DNA of 47,327 nucleotides from Bacillus norwichensis (GCF_014836955.1 NZ_JACSPV010000035.1:1-47327), one strand, 5' to 3'; counted from the first letter of the stretch, positions 16,765 through 25,711 are shown. Translations and numbers: made by a program. The notes: a model not told the origin generated them from the letters alone.

Positions 16765-17205
16765 CTATTCCTCCATTCCAAGCAGAGTGCGATAGTCAAA
16801 TGGAGATGTTATGATGTCGGCAAGCGTATATTCATCCAAGACTGCTAAATAGGCGAATAGAGCGCGGTTAAGGACATGCTTTAACCCGCATACAGGGGAA
16901 ATGACACAATGTGCGGAGCCTTCATTGAAACATTCCACTATATTGAAATCATCCTCTGTTTTTCGCACAATTTCTCCGATATTGATTTCCTCAGGAGGCA
17001 GGGCTAGCTTGATTCCGCCTCCGCGACCCCGGATTGTGTGAAGGACACCCATTTTCCCAAGTTCGTGAATAACCTTAGTCAGGTGGTTTCTTGAAATATT
17101 GTATACCTCTGCAATCTCTGTAATATTGGCTAATTCGCCGGGTTTTTTTAAGGCAAGGTATATTAAAACACGCAAAGAATAATCAGTGTAGTTTGTCAAT
17201 CTCAT
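16765..17205 (-). CDS. nsrR: Nitric-oxide-sensing repressor NsrR (Rrf2 family)
   Basis: A 146-residue Rrf2-type regulator with an N-terminal winged helix (about 1-65, MRLTNYTDYSLRVLIYLA) and the iron-sulphur cysteines C92, C100 and C106, the same positions as in B. subtilis NsrR. The [4Fe-4S] cluster reacts with nitric oxide and releases DNA. It is divergent from hmp, the classical target, with NsrR-type AT-rich boxes in the shared region. Repression of hmp is therefore expected, and perhaps of itself. Confidence 0.95.
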   Translation of the reverse strand: MRLTNYTDYSLRVLIYLALKKPGELANITEIAEVYNISRNHLTKVIHELGKMGVLHTIRGRGGGIKLALPPEEINIGEIVRKTEDDFNIVECFNEGSAHCVISPVCGLKHVLNRALFAYLAVLDEYTLADIITSPFDYRTLLGMEE

Positions 17206-17283
17206 TTTCCATCACCACCAATAATCATATCATTTTCAGGCTGCAAAAGGCAGTACAGTACACTGTTTCGGGATATATTTAAA

Positions 17284-17304
17284 ACATATATTTAAAATGC
17301 ATCT
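17284..17304. promoter_or_regulatory. Probable second NsrR box (nsrR-proximal)
   Basis: ACATATATTTAAAATGCATCT is a partial dyad resembling the NsrR operator (ATGTATTT-AAATACAT type), located about 80 bases upstream of nsrR. An overlapping variant sits at 17272-17290. It is weaker than the hmp-proximal box. Confidence 0.5.
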
Positions 17305-17396
17305 TTTGTGAACAAATTACGTCTAGTTTTTGTCAGCTTTTTTACACATGTTCAAAAGGGATTGTGACCTTGAATTGAATCCTTTAAAGTGAAATT

Positions 17397-17421
17397 AAAG
17401 ATAGATTTAAAATACATCTTT
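17397..17421. promoter_or_regulatory. NsrR operator upstream of hmp
   Basis: AAAGATAGATTTA and AATACATCTTT form a dyad matching AAGAT-N2-ATTT-AAAT-N2-ATCTT. It lies just before the hmp ribosome binding site, where a bound repressor would block initiation or early elongation. Confidence 0.75.
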
Positions 17422-17435
17422 AAAGGAGAATGAAA

Positions 17436-18656
17436 ATGGCTCTTTCACAAGAAACGATTAATGTTATTAAGTCTACAGTTCCCGTATTGGAAGTTCATGG
17501 CGTAACAATTACTTCTACTTTTTACAAAAATATGTTTAATAATCACCCTGAGCTGCTAAACATTTTCAACCATGCGAATCAATCACAAGGGCGCCAGCAA
17601 ACAGCGCTTGCCAATATGGTATTGGCAGCAGCCAAAAATATTGACCAGTTGGAAAGTGTTCTTCCTGCCGTCATCCAAGTAGCCCATAAACACCGTGGTC
17701 TTGGGGTCAAAGCGGAGCATTATCCGATTGTAGGGAAGTATCTGCTGGAAGCCATTAAAGAAGTTCTTGGGGATGCAGCCACAGACGACATTATCAATGC
17801 ATGGGCGGAAGCATATGGTGTCATTGCCCAAGTATTCATTGACATTGAAGCGAACATGTATAAATTAGCCAAAGATCAGACTGGAGGCTGGAAAGAGTTT
17901 AAAGAATTGGAAGTCGTTGATAAAGTGAAAGAGAGTGATGTTATCACTTCCTTCTACTTTAAAACAATGGATGACCAGCCGTTACCAGTTTATGAGCCTG
18001 GCCAATATATTACTGTAAGAGTTAATATTCCTGGTGAAAAATATGCGTTGAATCGCCAATACAGTCTGTCCTGTGCACCAGACAATAAATATTATCGGAT
18101 CTCTGTAAAAAGAGAAATAGATTTCGAGCCAAATGGAAAAGTCTCTAATTATTTGCATGATTATTTAAATGTTGGCGATACAATCGAAGTGAGTGCTCCA
18201 GCAGGTGATTTCACGTTGAATATGGATGAAACTGCACCAGTAGCTCTAATCAGCGGTGGAGTGGGACTTACACCATTGATGAGTATGTTTGAGACTTTGG
18301 TTAAAAACGACTCTGACCGTAAAGTAACATTTATTCACTCTTCAAGACATGAGGGACTCCATGCTTTCAATAAGGAAACGCGCGAGCTAGCTGGAAAGCT
18401 CCAGCATGGAAGCTATTATTACGGTTATCAAGATCCAGTGGAGAAAGATGGCAAACATGATTTCACCGGTTATATCACAAAAGAGTTTTTGGTAAATAAG
18501 ATTTCCACAGACACAATCTGCTACGTATGCGGTCCAGTAGCATTTTTGAAAAATGTTGTGGGGATGCTGTCTGATCTGGGAGTAGCTCAAGAAAATATTC
18601 GCTATGAATTTTTTGGACCTGCGCTCGCTTTGGAAAAGGTGGAAACAGCTGTTTAA
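17436..18656 (+). CDS. hmp: Flavohaemoglobin Hmp (nitric oxide dioxygenase)
   Basis: A 406-residue enzyme that converts nitric oxide and oxygen to nitrate using NAD(P)H. The globin domain (1-140) carries the proximal haem His in VAHKHRGLG (about residue 86). The FAD domain (about 150-255) has RQYSLS, and the NAD domain has [13 protein letters not shown] (about 270) and [10 protein letters not shown] near the C-terminus, ending [23 protein letters not shown] is too near the first ATG (17430), so the second at 17436 is chosen. It is controlled by NsrR from the divergent gene through the operator at 17397-17421. Confidence 0.96.
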   Translation: MALSQETINVIKSTVPVLEVHGVTITSTFYKNMFNNHPELLNIFNHANQSQGRQQTALANMVLAAAKNIDQLESVLPAVIQVAHKHRGLGVKAEHYPIVGKYLLEAIKEVLGDAATDDIINAWAEAYGVIAQVFIDIEANMYKLAKDQTGGWKEFKELEVVDKVKESDVITSFYFKTMDDQPLPVYEPGQYITVRVNIPGEKYALNRQYSLSCAPDNKYYRISVKREIDFEPNGKVSNYLHDYLNVGDTIEVSAPAGDFTLNMDETAPVALISGGVGLTPLMSMFETLVKNDSDRKVTFIHSSRHEGLHAFNKETRELAGKLQHGSYYYGYQDPVEKDGKHDFTGYITKEFLVNKISTDTICYVCGPVAFLKNVVGMLSDLGVAQENIRYEFFGPALALEKVETAV

Positions 18657-18698
18657 TTAAAGCACTTCCTGAGGAGGATCACCACAGGAAAGTGGGAT

Positions 18699-18757
18699 GT
18701 GACCTCAAGGGGCTAGGCACTGGGCAAAGAAAAAGCTGGACGTCACTTCAGAATGGA
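18699..18757. repeat. Decayed dispersed repeat piece between hmp and znuA
   Basis: GTGACCTCAAGGGGCTAGGC, then CACTGGGC and AAAGCTGGAC, resembles a Bacillus interspersed repeat of the GTGACCTCGAGGGGCTAGGCG type that I recall from other genomes. It is degenerate and partly overlaps the terminator. Confidence 0.45.
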
Positions 18758-18772
18758 GTGCTGCCCAGCTTT
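18732..18772. terminator. Bidirectional terminator between hmp and znuA
   Basis: AAAGCTGG pairs with CCAGCTTT, with an inner CACT/AGTG stem; T-rich sequence flanks it on both strands. It serves the convergent hmp and znuA. Confidence 0.65.
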
Positions 18773-18775
18773 CTA

Positions 18776-19726
18776 TTATTTTGATAATGCTTTTTTCAGT
18801 GTTTCAATATTTTTATCCATGATACTGAAATAATCTTCTTTGTTTTCTTTATCTTTCTGGATAATATATTCAAGGTTGTGCAGAGTGAGCGGTTTAGTCC
18901 CTGTTTCTTTTTGAATAGTGTCCACCACTTTTGTAGATGGGTTTTGATTATAGATAATATATTTAATCTGGTGCTCTTTTGCTGTTTCGATAATGTCCTG
19001 CAGCTGCTTTTGAGAAGGCTCGTTTTCAGAGCTGATTCCGGTTATACTGATTTGTTCTAAGCCGTAACGGTGTTCCCAATAACCATAGGCAGCATGGGAA
19101 ACCAACAGTTCTTTCCGGTCTGCTGATTCAATCACTGTACTTAAATCCTTGTCAAGCTGTTCCAGCTTTTCTTTTAGCTCTTGATAATTGTTTTCAAAAT
19201 CATCTTTGGCAGATGGCATTTTTTCCGTCAGTGCATTTTTTATATTTTCGGCCATCATTATGGCGTTTTCCGGATCGATCCAAATATGGGGATCTTTATC
19301 ATGATGGTGCCCATCATCGTGATCATTTTCACCATGCTCATGTCCTTCAGTACTGCTCAACAGTTTTACTCCTTTTGAAGCTTCAACTTTCAGCACTTTT
19401 TCATTTTTGAGCGAATTCTCCATTTTTTCGATAAAAGCTTCAAGACCAGCGCCGTTATAGATCAACAAGTCCGAATCGGCAATGTCCATCATGGTTTTCA
19501 TTGTGGGTTCATAAGTGTGGGCATCCGCTCCTGCAGGATAGACACTTTTTACTTCTACATGATCTCCCCCGATTTTTTTTGCGAAATCTTCGATAGGGAA
19601 GATAGTGGTGTAAACGGATAATGTGTTTTTATTGTTTTGGTTAATTTGACCTGGTTCTTTGCCGCAACCAGCCAAAATGAAGGCGGTAATCAAAAATAAG
19701 GCGATAAAAAAACGTTTGGTCCTCAT
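18776..19726 (-). CDS. znuA: Zinc ABC transporter substrate-binding lipoprotein
   Basis: A 316-residue cluster A-I binding protein. The signal peptide ends in a lipobox (ILAGC, C21). SVYPAGADAHTYEPT supplies the first His ligand. The His/Asp-rich loop GHEHGENDHDDGHHHDKDPH (about 128-147) is typical of zinc, not manganese, proteins. LLVSHAAYGYWEHRYGL and ISSENEPS follow. The frame opens at 19822, but that start would lie inside the Zur box; the ATG at 19726 with AAAGGA about eight bases upstream is chosen. No permease or ATPase gene adjoins, so it must work with components encoded elsewhere. Confidence 0.92.
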   Translation of the reverse strand: MRTKRFFIALFLITAFILAGCGKEPGQINQNNKNTLSVYTTIFPIEDFAKKIGGDHVEVKSVYPAGADAHTYEPTMKTMMDIADSDLLIYNGAGLEAFIEKMENSLKNEKVLKVEASKGVKLLSSTEGHEHGENDHDDGHHHDKDPHIWIDPENAIMMAENIKNALTEKMPSAKDDFENNYQELKEKLEQLDKDLSTVIESADRKELLVSHAAYGYWEHRYGLEQISITGISSENEPSQKQLQDIIETAKEHQIKYIIYNQNPSTKVVDTIQKETGTKPLTLHNLEYIIQKDKENKEDYFSIMDKNIETLKKALSK

Positions 19727-19770
19727 CCCTTCAGTCCTTTCTATGTAGTTTGCATTATGAAGTTTTTTAT

Positions 19771-19791
19771 AAATCGTAATCATTACGATTT
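19771..19791. promoter_or_regulatory. Perfect Zur box upstream of znuA
   Basis: AAATCGTAAT-C-ATTACGATTT is a perfect palindrome matching the Bacillus Zur operator. It lies 45 bases upstream of the znuA start, so the gene should be derepressed under zinc limitation. Confidence 0.93.
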
Positions 19792-19848
19792 GAATTATAA
19801 TATAAATAAATGTAGAGAGCAAGGGGAATTTAATGAGGACCTGTGAGA

Positions 19849-19955
19849 ATCAAATGCGCCCAGATTGTACTGCGTTCCGTTCGATACAATTTCTCTGGAA
19901 ATCTCTGGCATCCGTCGGAGTCTTTGACTTTATTTATCCGGGGTTTGAACTCCAG
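19849..19955 (-). repeat. Dispersed repeat family A, copy A3
   Basis: It shares AATCAAATGCGCC with A1, but then skips directly to CAGATT: A1 has 16 extra bases between two GCGCC repeats. CGATA, AATTT and AATCT blocks are kept, and AGATT/AATCT pairing remains. The rest of 19727-20083 shows only the Zur box and the DUF1992 gene's ribosome site. Confidence 0.5.
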
Positions 19956-20083
19956 TTGAATGAAATTAACTAATAAGCAAAGCCTGTTGACCTAATTGGT
20001 AAATATTACAGCAATCTATATGGAATTACACTATACCTGATAAAATATATGAATGCAGATCGAAAATGAGGGGAGGGGTTATA

Positions 20084-20461
20084 ATGAGTAAGTTTTTTCA
20101 CCTTTCAGAGGATAAAATCCGTAAAGCCTACGAGCTCGGTGAATTTGACAATCTTCCTGGAGCAGGGAAGCCGCTTCCGCCAGACAAGTTGGAGGGGATT
20201 CCTGATGATTTAAAAATGGGGTATCGGCTTCTTCAGAATGCTGGTTTTTCGCCGGAGGAAATGGATATAAAAACGGAATTAATGACAATAGAAGATTTAA
20301 TTCGACATTCTGAGGATGAACTTGAGACTGAAGAATTAAGAAAACAATTAAGCGAAAAATTATTGAAGTATAACAGTATGCTGGCGAAGAAAAAGATCAA
20401 AACGAATTCATCTATTTTTAAACGATATGAACATAAAATAGAAAGGAAGTTTTTTGAATAA
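20084..20461 (+). CDS. DUF1992 protein (DnaJC28-like conserved domain)
   Basis: A 125-residue protein. Residues 1-70 carry the DUF1992 signature: an amphipathic KIRKAYELGEFDNLPGAGKPL helix-turn followed by DDLKMGYRLLQNAGFSPEE. The C-terminal part is a charged helix. The family is widespread and related to the conserved domain of DnaJ subfamily C member 28; its bacterial role is unknown. The ATG at 20084 is preferred over 20066 because GGGGAGGGG lies six bases before it. It is encoded just upstream of motA but on a separate transcript. Confidence 0.85.
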   Translation: MSKFFHLSEDKIRKAYELGEFDNLPGAGKPLPPDKLEGIPDDLKMGYRLLQNAGFSPEEMDIKTELMTIEDLIRHSEDELETEELRKQLSEKLLKYNSMLAKKKIKTNSSIFKRYEHKIERKFFE

Positions 20462-20512
20462 GCATTTTACTTCTTTCTACCCTTCTTAAAAAGAAAACAA
20501 CATGAAGATACT

Positions 20513-20538
20513 TAAAACTTAATTGCTTTTGCCGATAT
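20513..20538 (+). promoter_or_regulatory. SigD promoter of motAB
   Basis: TAAA, 14 bases, then GCCGATAT: the flagellar sigma-D consensus (TAAA-N15-GCCGATAT) with an exact -10 element. It is 36 bases upstream of the motA start. Confidence 0.88.
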
Positions 20539-20574
20539 TAGAGATAAGACTAATATTAGTATAGGGTGAAGCAA

Positions 20575-21375
20575 ATGGATAAAACATCATTGTTTGGGGT
20601 TGTTCTCGGTATCATTGCCGTGGGGGTAGGCATGTTCTTAAAAGGAGTAGATATTACAGCATTGCTGAACCCAGCAGCGATGTTGGTTATTTTTGTGGGG
20701 ACAGCAGCTAGTGTTACGATTGCATTCCCATCCTCCGAAATTAAGAAGGTTCCAAAACTAATTGGAATTATTTTCAAAGAGAAGAAGATGCCTAAGCCAA
20801 AGGAATTAATTATCCTTTTTTCAGACATGGCGCAATTGGCAAGAAGGGAAGGTTTGCTTGCCCTTGAAGCAGAAATGGGAAAAATCGATGAACCGTTTTT
20901 AAAGCAGGGCCTATTGATGGCTGTTGATGGACAAAGTGCTGACTACATACGCGAAGTTCTTAATGATGAAATTGATGCAATGGAAGAACGGCACGCTGTT
21001 GGAGCACAGATATTTACACAAGCGGGTACATACGCTCCTACATTAGGGGTTCTCGGGGCTGTAATCGGTCTGATTGCTGCTTTGGGGAACATGGATAATA
21101 CAGATGAGCTTGGAGTAGCTATTTCTGCTGCTTTTGTCGCAACGCTTTTCGGAATCTTTACTGGCTATGTGCTCTGGCATCCATTTGCTAATAAATTAAA
21201 ACGAAAGTCCAATGAGGAAGTAAGATTGAAAGAATTGATGGTGGAAGGAATTTTATCCATCCTTGAAGGCGAGGCTCCAAGAATGATAGAGCAAAAGCTA
21301 GCTTCTTATCTTCCAAAGGAACAACGCAAAGAATTGCAAGATGAAAGAGAAGTGGCGACAAATGTCCAAGCGTAG
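20575..21375 (+). CDS. motA: Flagellar motor stator protein MotA
   Basis: A 266-residue stator subunit with four membrane helices (about 5-22, 30-50, 145-170, 180-200). Between helices 2 and 3 lies the cytoplasmic loop with RREGLLALEAEM that contacts FliG. QAGTYAPTLGVLGAVIGLIAAL and GYVLWHPFANKLKRKS match B. subtilis MotA closely. With MotB it conducts ions (protons expected) to drive rotation. AGGGTG lies five bases before the ATG at 20575, which is preferred over the GTG at 20566. It is transcribed from a SigD promoter and overlaps motB by 14 bases. Confidence 0.95.
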   Translation: MDKTSLFGVVLGIIAVGVGMFLKGVDITALLNPAAMLVIFVGTAASVTIAFPSSEIKKVPKLIGIIFKEKKMPKPKELIILFSDMAQLARREGLLALEAEMGKIDEPFLKQGLLMAVDGQSADYIREVLNDEIDAMEERHAVGAQIFTQAGTYAPTLGVLGAVIGLIAALGNMDNTDELGVAISAAFVATLFGIFTGYVLWHPFANKLKRKSNEEVRLKELMVEGILSILEGEAPRMIEQKLASYLPKEQRKELQDEREVATNVQA

Positions 21376-22129
21376 ACGAAAAAAACGGCATGAAGAGGAT
21401 CTGGGAGAATCCTGGCTTCTTCCATATGCGGACTTGATGACATTGCTTCTTGCCCTTTTTATCGTACTATTTGCGGCAAGTTCTGTAGATGCGCAGAAAT
21501 TCCAACAAATTTCCAAAGTATTTAGCGGGATTTTTGTCGGGGGAGATGGACCAGTCGAGTTCGAAAAACCATTGGAAGTCGAAGAGCAAATTGATGAAAC
21601 AGAAGACGATTCTCAAAATGACCCGATAGAGCAGTTCACAGATGAATTAGCGGATTTGAAAATTCTTGAAGCACTTAAGAAGAAGGTCGATAACTACATT
21701 CAAGAAAAAAAGTATGAAGACAAGTTTTCCACCTCATTGACCTCCGAAGGATTACTGATCACAATTAATGACAGTGTGCTGTTTCAATCTGGAAGTGCTG
21801 ATGTTAGAAAAGATGATAAAAAAACCGCAAAGGAGCTTGCGGCATTGCTAGAAATGGAGCTGCCGAGAAGTGTGATTATCAGTGGGCATACGGATAATGT
21901 CCCAATCAAAAATTCGGAATTCCAGTCTAACTGGGAATTGAGTGTCATGAGGGCAGTCAATTTTATGAAAGTGCTCCTTGAAGACGAAAAATTAGATCCG
22001 CGTTTATTTAGTGCAAAAGGCTTTGGGGAATTTCAGCCTATCGCAGATAATAAAACTGCAAAAGGCCGGGAAGCTAACAGGCGCGTGGAAGTACTGATTG
22101 AGCCGTATATACCTGATGAAGAGAAATGA
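21362..22129 (+). CDS. motB: Flagellar motor stator protein MotB
   Basis: A 255-residue stator subunit with a basic N-terminus, a single membrane helix with the ion-binding D24 (PYADLMTLLLALFIVLFA), and an acidic linker. A C-terminal OmpA-like peptidoglycan-binding domain (about 125-250) has ISGHTDNVPIKNSEFQSN and NRRVEVLI. It anchors the stator to the wall. The ATG at 21362 lies inside the end of motA, giving translational coupling; an ATG at 21341 is less likely. A terminator-like hairpin follows. Confidence 0.94.
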   Translation: MSKRRRKKRHEEDLGESWLLPYADLMTLLLALFIVLFAASSVDAQKFQQISKVFSGIFVGGDGPVEFEKPLEVEEQIDETEDDSQNDPIEQFTDELADLKILEALKKKVDNYIQEKKYEDKFSTSLTSEGLLITINDSVLFQSGSADVRKDDKKTAKELAALLEMELPRSVIISGHTDNVPIKNSEFQSNWELSVMRAVNFMKVLLEDEKLDPRLFSAKGFGEFQPIADNKTAKGREANRRVEVLIEPYIPDEEK

Positions 22130-22130
22130 A

Positions 22131-22160
22131 GCATGCAGCATACAAGCTGTGTGCTTTTTT
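22131..22160 (+). terminator. Terminator of motAB
   Basis: AGCATGCAGC pairs with GCTGTGTGCT imperfectly, then a run of six T. Confidence 0.6.
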
Positions 22161-22211
22161 GATGAGTGATGTTGAAAAAACTATTTCTCGGGAAATATAT
22201 AGTGTAAAAAT

Positions 22212-22247
22212 GAACGATGGTCGCCTGGGAAGGTAAGACCATCGTTC
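22212..22247. terminator. Bidirectional hairpin between motB and mtnE
   Basis: GAACGATGGTC pairs perfectly with GACCATCGTTC around a 14-base loop, flanked by A/T-rich runs. It is likely the mtnE terminator on the minus strand. Confidence 0.75.
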
Positions 22248-22254
22248 TAAAAAT

Positions 22255-23427
22255 TTAAAAGATATTTAATTCCTTTATTCTCAAAGCAGCTTCTCTAAGC
22301 CGCTCTTCTGATGTTAGTAATCCGACTCTTACATAACCTTCTCCATATTCGCCAAATCCAATTCCAGGAGCAACAGCAACATAAGCTTTCTCCAATAGTA
22401 AGTCAGTAAATTCCTCAGAAGTATAACCTTTGGGAACTTTCAGCCAGGCAAAAAAGGAACCCTGTGGTGACCTTACATCCCAGCCGATTTTGCGAAGGCT
22501 TGAAATAAATACATCTCTTCTTTTTTCGTATATGGCATTGATTGTTTCAGCTGCTTTTTGTGAACCTACCAAGGCCTCGGCAGCAGCATCTTGGATAGCC
22601 CCGAACAGACTGACATATATGTGATCCTGCATCAAATTAATCGCTTCAATCACCGACGCATTTCCGGCAGCAAATGCAACGCGCCATCCAGCCATATTAT
22701 AAGTCTTGGAGAAAGTGTAAATTTCGACTCCTGTATCTTTAGCCCCCTTTGTTTGCAGGAAGCTTACTGGTTTTTTTCCATCAAATCCGATTCCACCATA
22801 AGCAAAGTCATGAACAACGCAAATATCATATGTTGAAGCATACTTAACAGTTTGTTGGAAAAATTCTTCGGTAGCGATAGCTCCTGTTGGATTGTTTGGA
22901 TAATTCAGTATCATCATTTTGGCTTTATTTGCCGTTTCTTCTGGAATATTGTCAAAAGAAGGAAGAAAATTATTTTCTTCTTTCAGCGGCATCATTTCCA
23001 TATGAACTTTTGCCAAAGCTGCACCTGACCAATAATCCGGATATCCTGGATCGGGAACAAGCATTGTGTCACCAGGATTCAGAAGGCATTGTGGCAATTC
23101 TACAAGACCAGCTTTTCCACCGAATAGAATGGCAATTTCTTTCTCGGGTTCGAGATGGACTCCGTATTCCCTTTGATAGAATTCGGCAGCCGCTTCTTTT
23201 AACTCTGCTTTTCCTTGAAACGGAGGATATTTATGGTTTTCAGGGTGATCAGCGGCAAGCTTGAGGCTTTCCACAATATGTTTTGGTGTGGGCTGATCGG
23301 GGTTTCCCTGACCTAGGTTAATCACATCGTGGCCTTCAGCCCTCACATTGTTCACTTTTTGAACAAGTGAAGCAAAAAATTGTTTTGGCAGACTTTTCAG
23401 CAGCCGGGACTGTTCGAACGATTTCAA
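22255..23427 (-). CDS. mtnE: PLP-dependent aminotransferase, MtnE type
   Basis: A 390-residue class I/II aminotransferase close to B. subtilis MtnE (YkrV), which transaminates ketomethylthiobutyrate to methionine at the end of the methionine salvage pathway. Landmarks are INLGQGNPDQPTP, the cofactor-binding NYPNNPTGA and HDFAYG, the Schiff-base lysine in TFSKTYNMAGWR (K241) and EGYVRVGLLTSEERL. The reading frame opens at a GTG at 23436, but AGGTG sits six bases before TTG 23427, giving MKSFEQS and matching the family start. No SAM riboswitch is seen upstream and no other mtn gene is nearby, so the role is by similarity. Confidence 0.85.
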   Translation of the reverse strand: MKSFEQSRLLKSLPKQFFASLVQKVNNVRAEGHDVINLGQGNPDQPTPKHIVESLKLAADHPENHKYPPFQGKAELKEAAAEFYQREYGVHLEPEKEIAILFGGKAGLVELPQCLLNPGDTMLVPDPGYPDYWSGAALAKVHMEMMPLKEENNFLPSFDNIPEETANKAKMMILNYPNNPTGAIATEEFFQQTVKYASTYDICVVHDFAYGGIGFDGKKPVSFLQTKGAKDTGVEIYTFSKTYNMAGWRVAFAAGNASVIEAINLMQDHIYVSLFGAIQDAAAEALVGSQKAAETINAIYEKRRDVFISSLRKIGWDVRSPQGSFFAWLKVPKGYTSEEFTDLLLEKAYVAVAPGIGFGEYGEGYVRVGLLTSEERLREAALRIKELNIF

Positions 23428-23506
23428 CCATATCACCTTTCTTTAAACATATTTTCATAGTCTATGAATCAAAATGTTATTTCTTCATTCAGGAGAGCTA
23501 GAAAAA

Positions 23507-23528
23507 GAGAGTCCCTTTTTGGACTCTC
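23507..23528 (-). terminator. Terminator of the yfkK gene
   Basis: GAGAGTCC pairs perfectly with GGACTCTC around six bases; on the minus strand CTTTTTC follows. Confidence 0.75.
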
Positions 23529-23545
23529 ACTGTGACCCTGTCCAT

Positions 23546-23779
23546 TTAAACCTTTCTCAGCCTACCGATTTCTTCCACCAAAGCTTGCATCTCACCGGGG
23601 CTAAAATGCTCTTTTTTCATAACCATCTCGTAAATTTCAACTAACTCTTCGTACATTTCATTGTTAATACTTTCTGCTCTCATTGCAGCAGTATTAACCA
23701 TACGCAATTTCTCTGTAATTTGACCAATTAAATACTCAATATTCTCGGGTGTGTTTTTTGATAAATCCACCAGGTTCAT
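23546..23779 (-). CDS. yfkK: UPF0435/DUF1128 protein YfkK
   Basis: A 77-residue, all-helical soluble protein matching the UPF0435 family: [21 protein letters not shown] at the start, [21 protein letters not shown] in the middle and [11 protein letters not shown] at the end. Function unknown. The ribosome site (GAGAGG) is almost adjacent to the ATG, which is odd, but no other start fits. In B. subtilis yfkK also lies near yfkH, chaA and yfkD, as here. It has its own terminator. Confidence 0.85.
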   Translation of the reverse strand: MNLVDLSKNTPENIEYLIGQITEKLRMVNTAAMRAESINNEMYEELVEIYEMVMKKEHFSPGEMQALVEEIGRLRKV

Positions 23780-23839
23780 CCTCTCAGGGCTATATTTATG
23801 AATATAATGATTCCATGCATGGGATTGGTTGTCAATATA

Positions 23840-24120
23840 AGAAAAGCGAAAGGCGCTGTTTAGCGACGAACAAACTGCGCCTGCAGATGTTGGTGTGTCG
23901 GCGTTGCCACAGGCAGGGGCGAACTTAGTCTACGATCCTTTAATCGAGATAAAGGAAAACGAAGTGCGAGAGTGCCTGTTTATCAACGATTGGCTTATGA
24001 CTTCAAGCCCGATGGCACTCACAGCCAGACAATACGGCCGCCTCAGGCTGCCACATGCTGTGGCTTCGGTGGGTCACACTAGTACGTCCTGTACGTCGAA
24101 GCTAGACGCTGAATTTTTGA
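23840..24120. repeat. Decayed repeat-rich intergenic block
   Basis: A GC-richer block beginning AGCGAAAGGCGCTGTTTAGC and ending GAAGCTAGACGCTG. It holds small inverted repeats (GCCACA-TGC-TGTGGC at 24050-24064) and a doubled GTACGTC. Open frames inside have no ribosome site or family resemblance. It looks like a degenerated interspersed element of a kind common in Bacillaceae. Confidence 0.5.
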
Positions 24121-24145
24121 AATGAAAACAAGAAAATGAAAAAAA

Positions 24146-24165
24146 CCTTCCCGCTACCGGGAAGG
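24146..24165 (-). terminator. Terminator of the AGCS symporter gene
   Basis: CCTTCCCG pairs with CGGGAAGG around four bases; on the minus strand TTTTTTTC follows. Confidence 0.8.
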
Positions 24166-24174
24166 CAGGAATCT

Positions 24175-25536
24175 TTATGCTGTTTCTTTTCTCGCTTCAA
24201 CTTTTTCCTCTTTAATTTTATTCAGTGTTCTTTTCGTCTCATAAACAACTACACCGGATAGCCCTAATAATCCGATTAAGTTCGGTATGGCCATGAGACC
24301 ATTTGCGATATCCGCAAAGGCCCAAACAATGTCCAAGCTTGTAACCGCACCGACAAATACCATAGCAACGAAAACAATGCGGTAATAGATAACACTTTTC
24401 ACACTGAATAGATAGGCGAAACATTTCTCTCCATAATAGGACCAGCCTAAAATAGTAGAAGAAGCAAAGAATAAGAGACCAAGGGCGACAATGATTGACC
24501 CTGTATTTCCTAAAAATTGGGCGAAGGATGCAGAGGTTAGGTCACCAGCAGCTATCCCCTCATCATAAAGACCGCCCATAACGATTGTGATACCAGTAAT
24601 GGAGCAGATAACTAAAGTATCAATGAATACTTGAGTCATAGAAACAAGAGCCTGTCGGCCAGGCAAATCTGTTTTTGCAGCGGCAGCGGCAATTGGAGCA
24701 GATCCCAACCCTGCTTCGTTCGAAAAAATACCCCTTGCGACCCCGTAACGAATGACAGCTCCGATGGCGCCACCTGCAACGGCCTTACCTGTAAATGCAT
24801 CAGTAAAAATGAGTGCTATTGCTCCTGGAATCAGATTGAGATTCATGATTAAAACAATTAGTCCGCCAATGATATAAAATACAGCCATAAAAGGAACAAA
24901 AAATGCAGTAACTCTTCCGATACTTTTAATTCCACCGATGATTGAAAGACCGGCAAAAATGACCAAGGCCAGACCGGTAACCCATTCATTAATATTGAAG
25001 GTAGTTTTTACAACAGTAGAAACTGCATTTGATTGGACAAGATTTCCGATCCCGAATGCTGCTAGGGCTCCAAAAACCGCAAATAAGACGCCTAGCCACT
25101 TCTGCTTGAGTCCGCGTTCGAGGTAATACATGGGGCCTCCGGACATTTGCCCATTCTCATCTACAATCCTATATTTGACTGCAAGTATAGCTTCAGCATA
25201 TTTTGTTGCCATTCCGAAGAATGCGGATATCCACATCCAAAATACGGCTCCAGGTCCCCCTAAAACAACAGCTGTAGCAACACCGACAATATTACCGGTA
25301 CCGACAGTTGCCGCAAGCGCAGTCATAAGAGCTTGGAAATGCGATATATCCCCTTCGGAATTTTTGTCCTGTTTAAAGCTGAATGCCAATTTCAGAGAAT
25401 ATGGCAGCAGTCTCATCTGAAGGAAGCCGACTCTAATCGTCAAATAAATCCCTGTTCCGATGAGGAGGATAATGAGCGGGAGCCCCCATATTAAACCGCT
25501 TACACTTTCGAGAAATTTCAAAATTTTTTCGGACAT
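24175..25536 (-). CDS. Sodium:alanine/glycine symporter (AGCS family)
   Basis: A 453-residue integral membrane protein with about ten helices. The N-terminal GTGIYLTIRVGFLQMR, the family signature region GTGNIVGVATAVVLGGPGAVFWMW and the EAGLGSAPIAAAAA segment identify the alanine or glycine:cation symporter family (AlsT, DagA, GlnT relatives). It imports a small neutral amino acid with sodium. The C-terminus is a charged cytoplasmic tail. GGAGGGGAAAA precedes the ATG. It is monocistronic; the precise amino acid is not readable. Confidence 0.9.
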   Translation of the reverse strand: MSEKILKFLESVSGLIWGLPLIILLIGTGIYLTIRVGFLQMRLLPYSLKLAFSFKQDKNSEGDISHFQALMTALAATVGTGNIVGVATAVVLGGPGAVFWMWISAFFGMATKYAEAILAVKYRIVDENGQMSGGPMYYLERGLKQKWLGVLFAVFGALAAFGIGNLVQSNAVSTVVKTTFNINEWVTGLALVIFAGLSIIGGIKSIGRVTAFFVPFMAVFYIIGGLIVLIMNLNLIPGAIALIFTDAFTGKAVAGGAIGAVIRYGVARGIFSNEAGLGSAPIAAAAAKTDLPGRQALVSMTQVFIDTLVICSITGITIVMGGLYDEGIAAGDLTSASFAQFLGNTGSIIVALGLLFFASSTILGWSYYGEKCFAYLFSVKSVIYYRIVFVAMVFVGAVTSLDIVWAFADIANGLMAIPNLIGLLGLSGVVVYETKRTLNKIKEEKVEARKETA

Positions 25537-25711
25537 ATTTTCCCCTCCTGTTTATTTATTTTTATAGTAGGATAATTTCTATATATCAATCTTCTGAAAA
25601 AATAGTAAGATTGTCAAGTTGAATTATTCATTTTGAAAAATGTTTTGCTAAGATAAGAGAAGGTAATTAGTTAAAATAACAGATAAAGTATGAAGTGAAG
25701 AGGGGGTTCTA

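Noticed and set aside
23437-23545. SAM (S-box) riboswitch upstream of mtnE
   Set aside because: Looked for because mtnE belongs to methionine salvage; none of the conserved S-box elements is present.
23895-24125. 76-codon open frame in the repeat block
   Set aside because: No ribosome site; it lies wholly inside the decayed repeat region.
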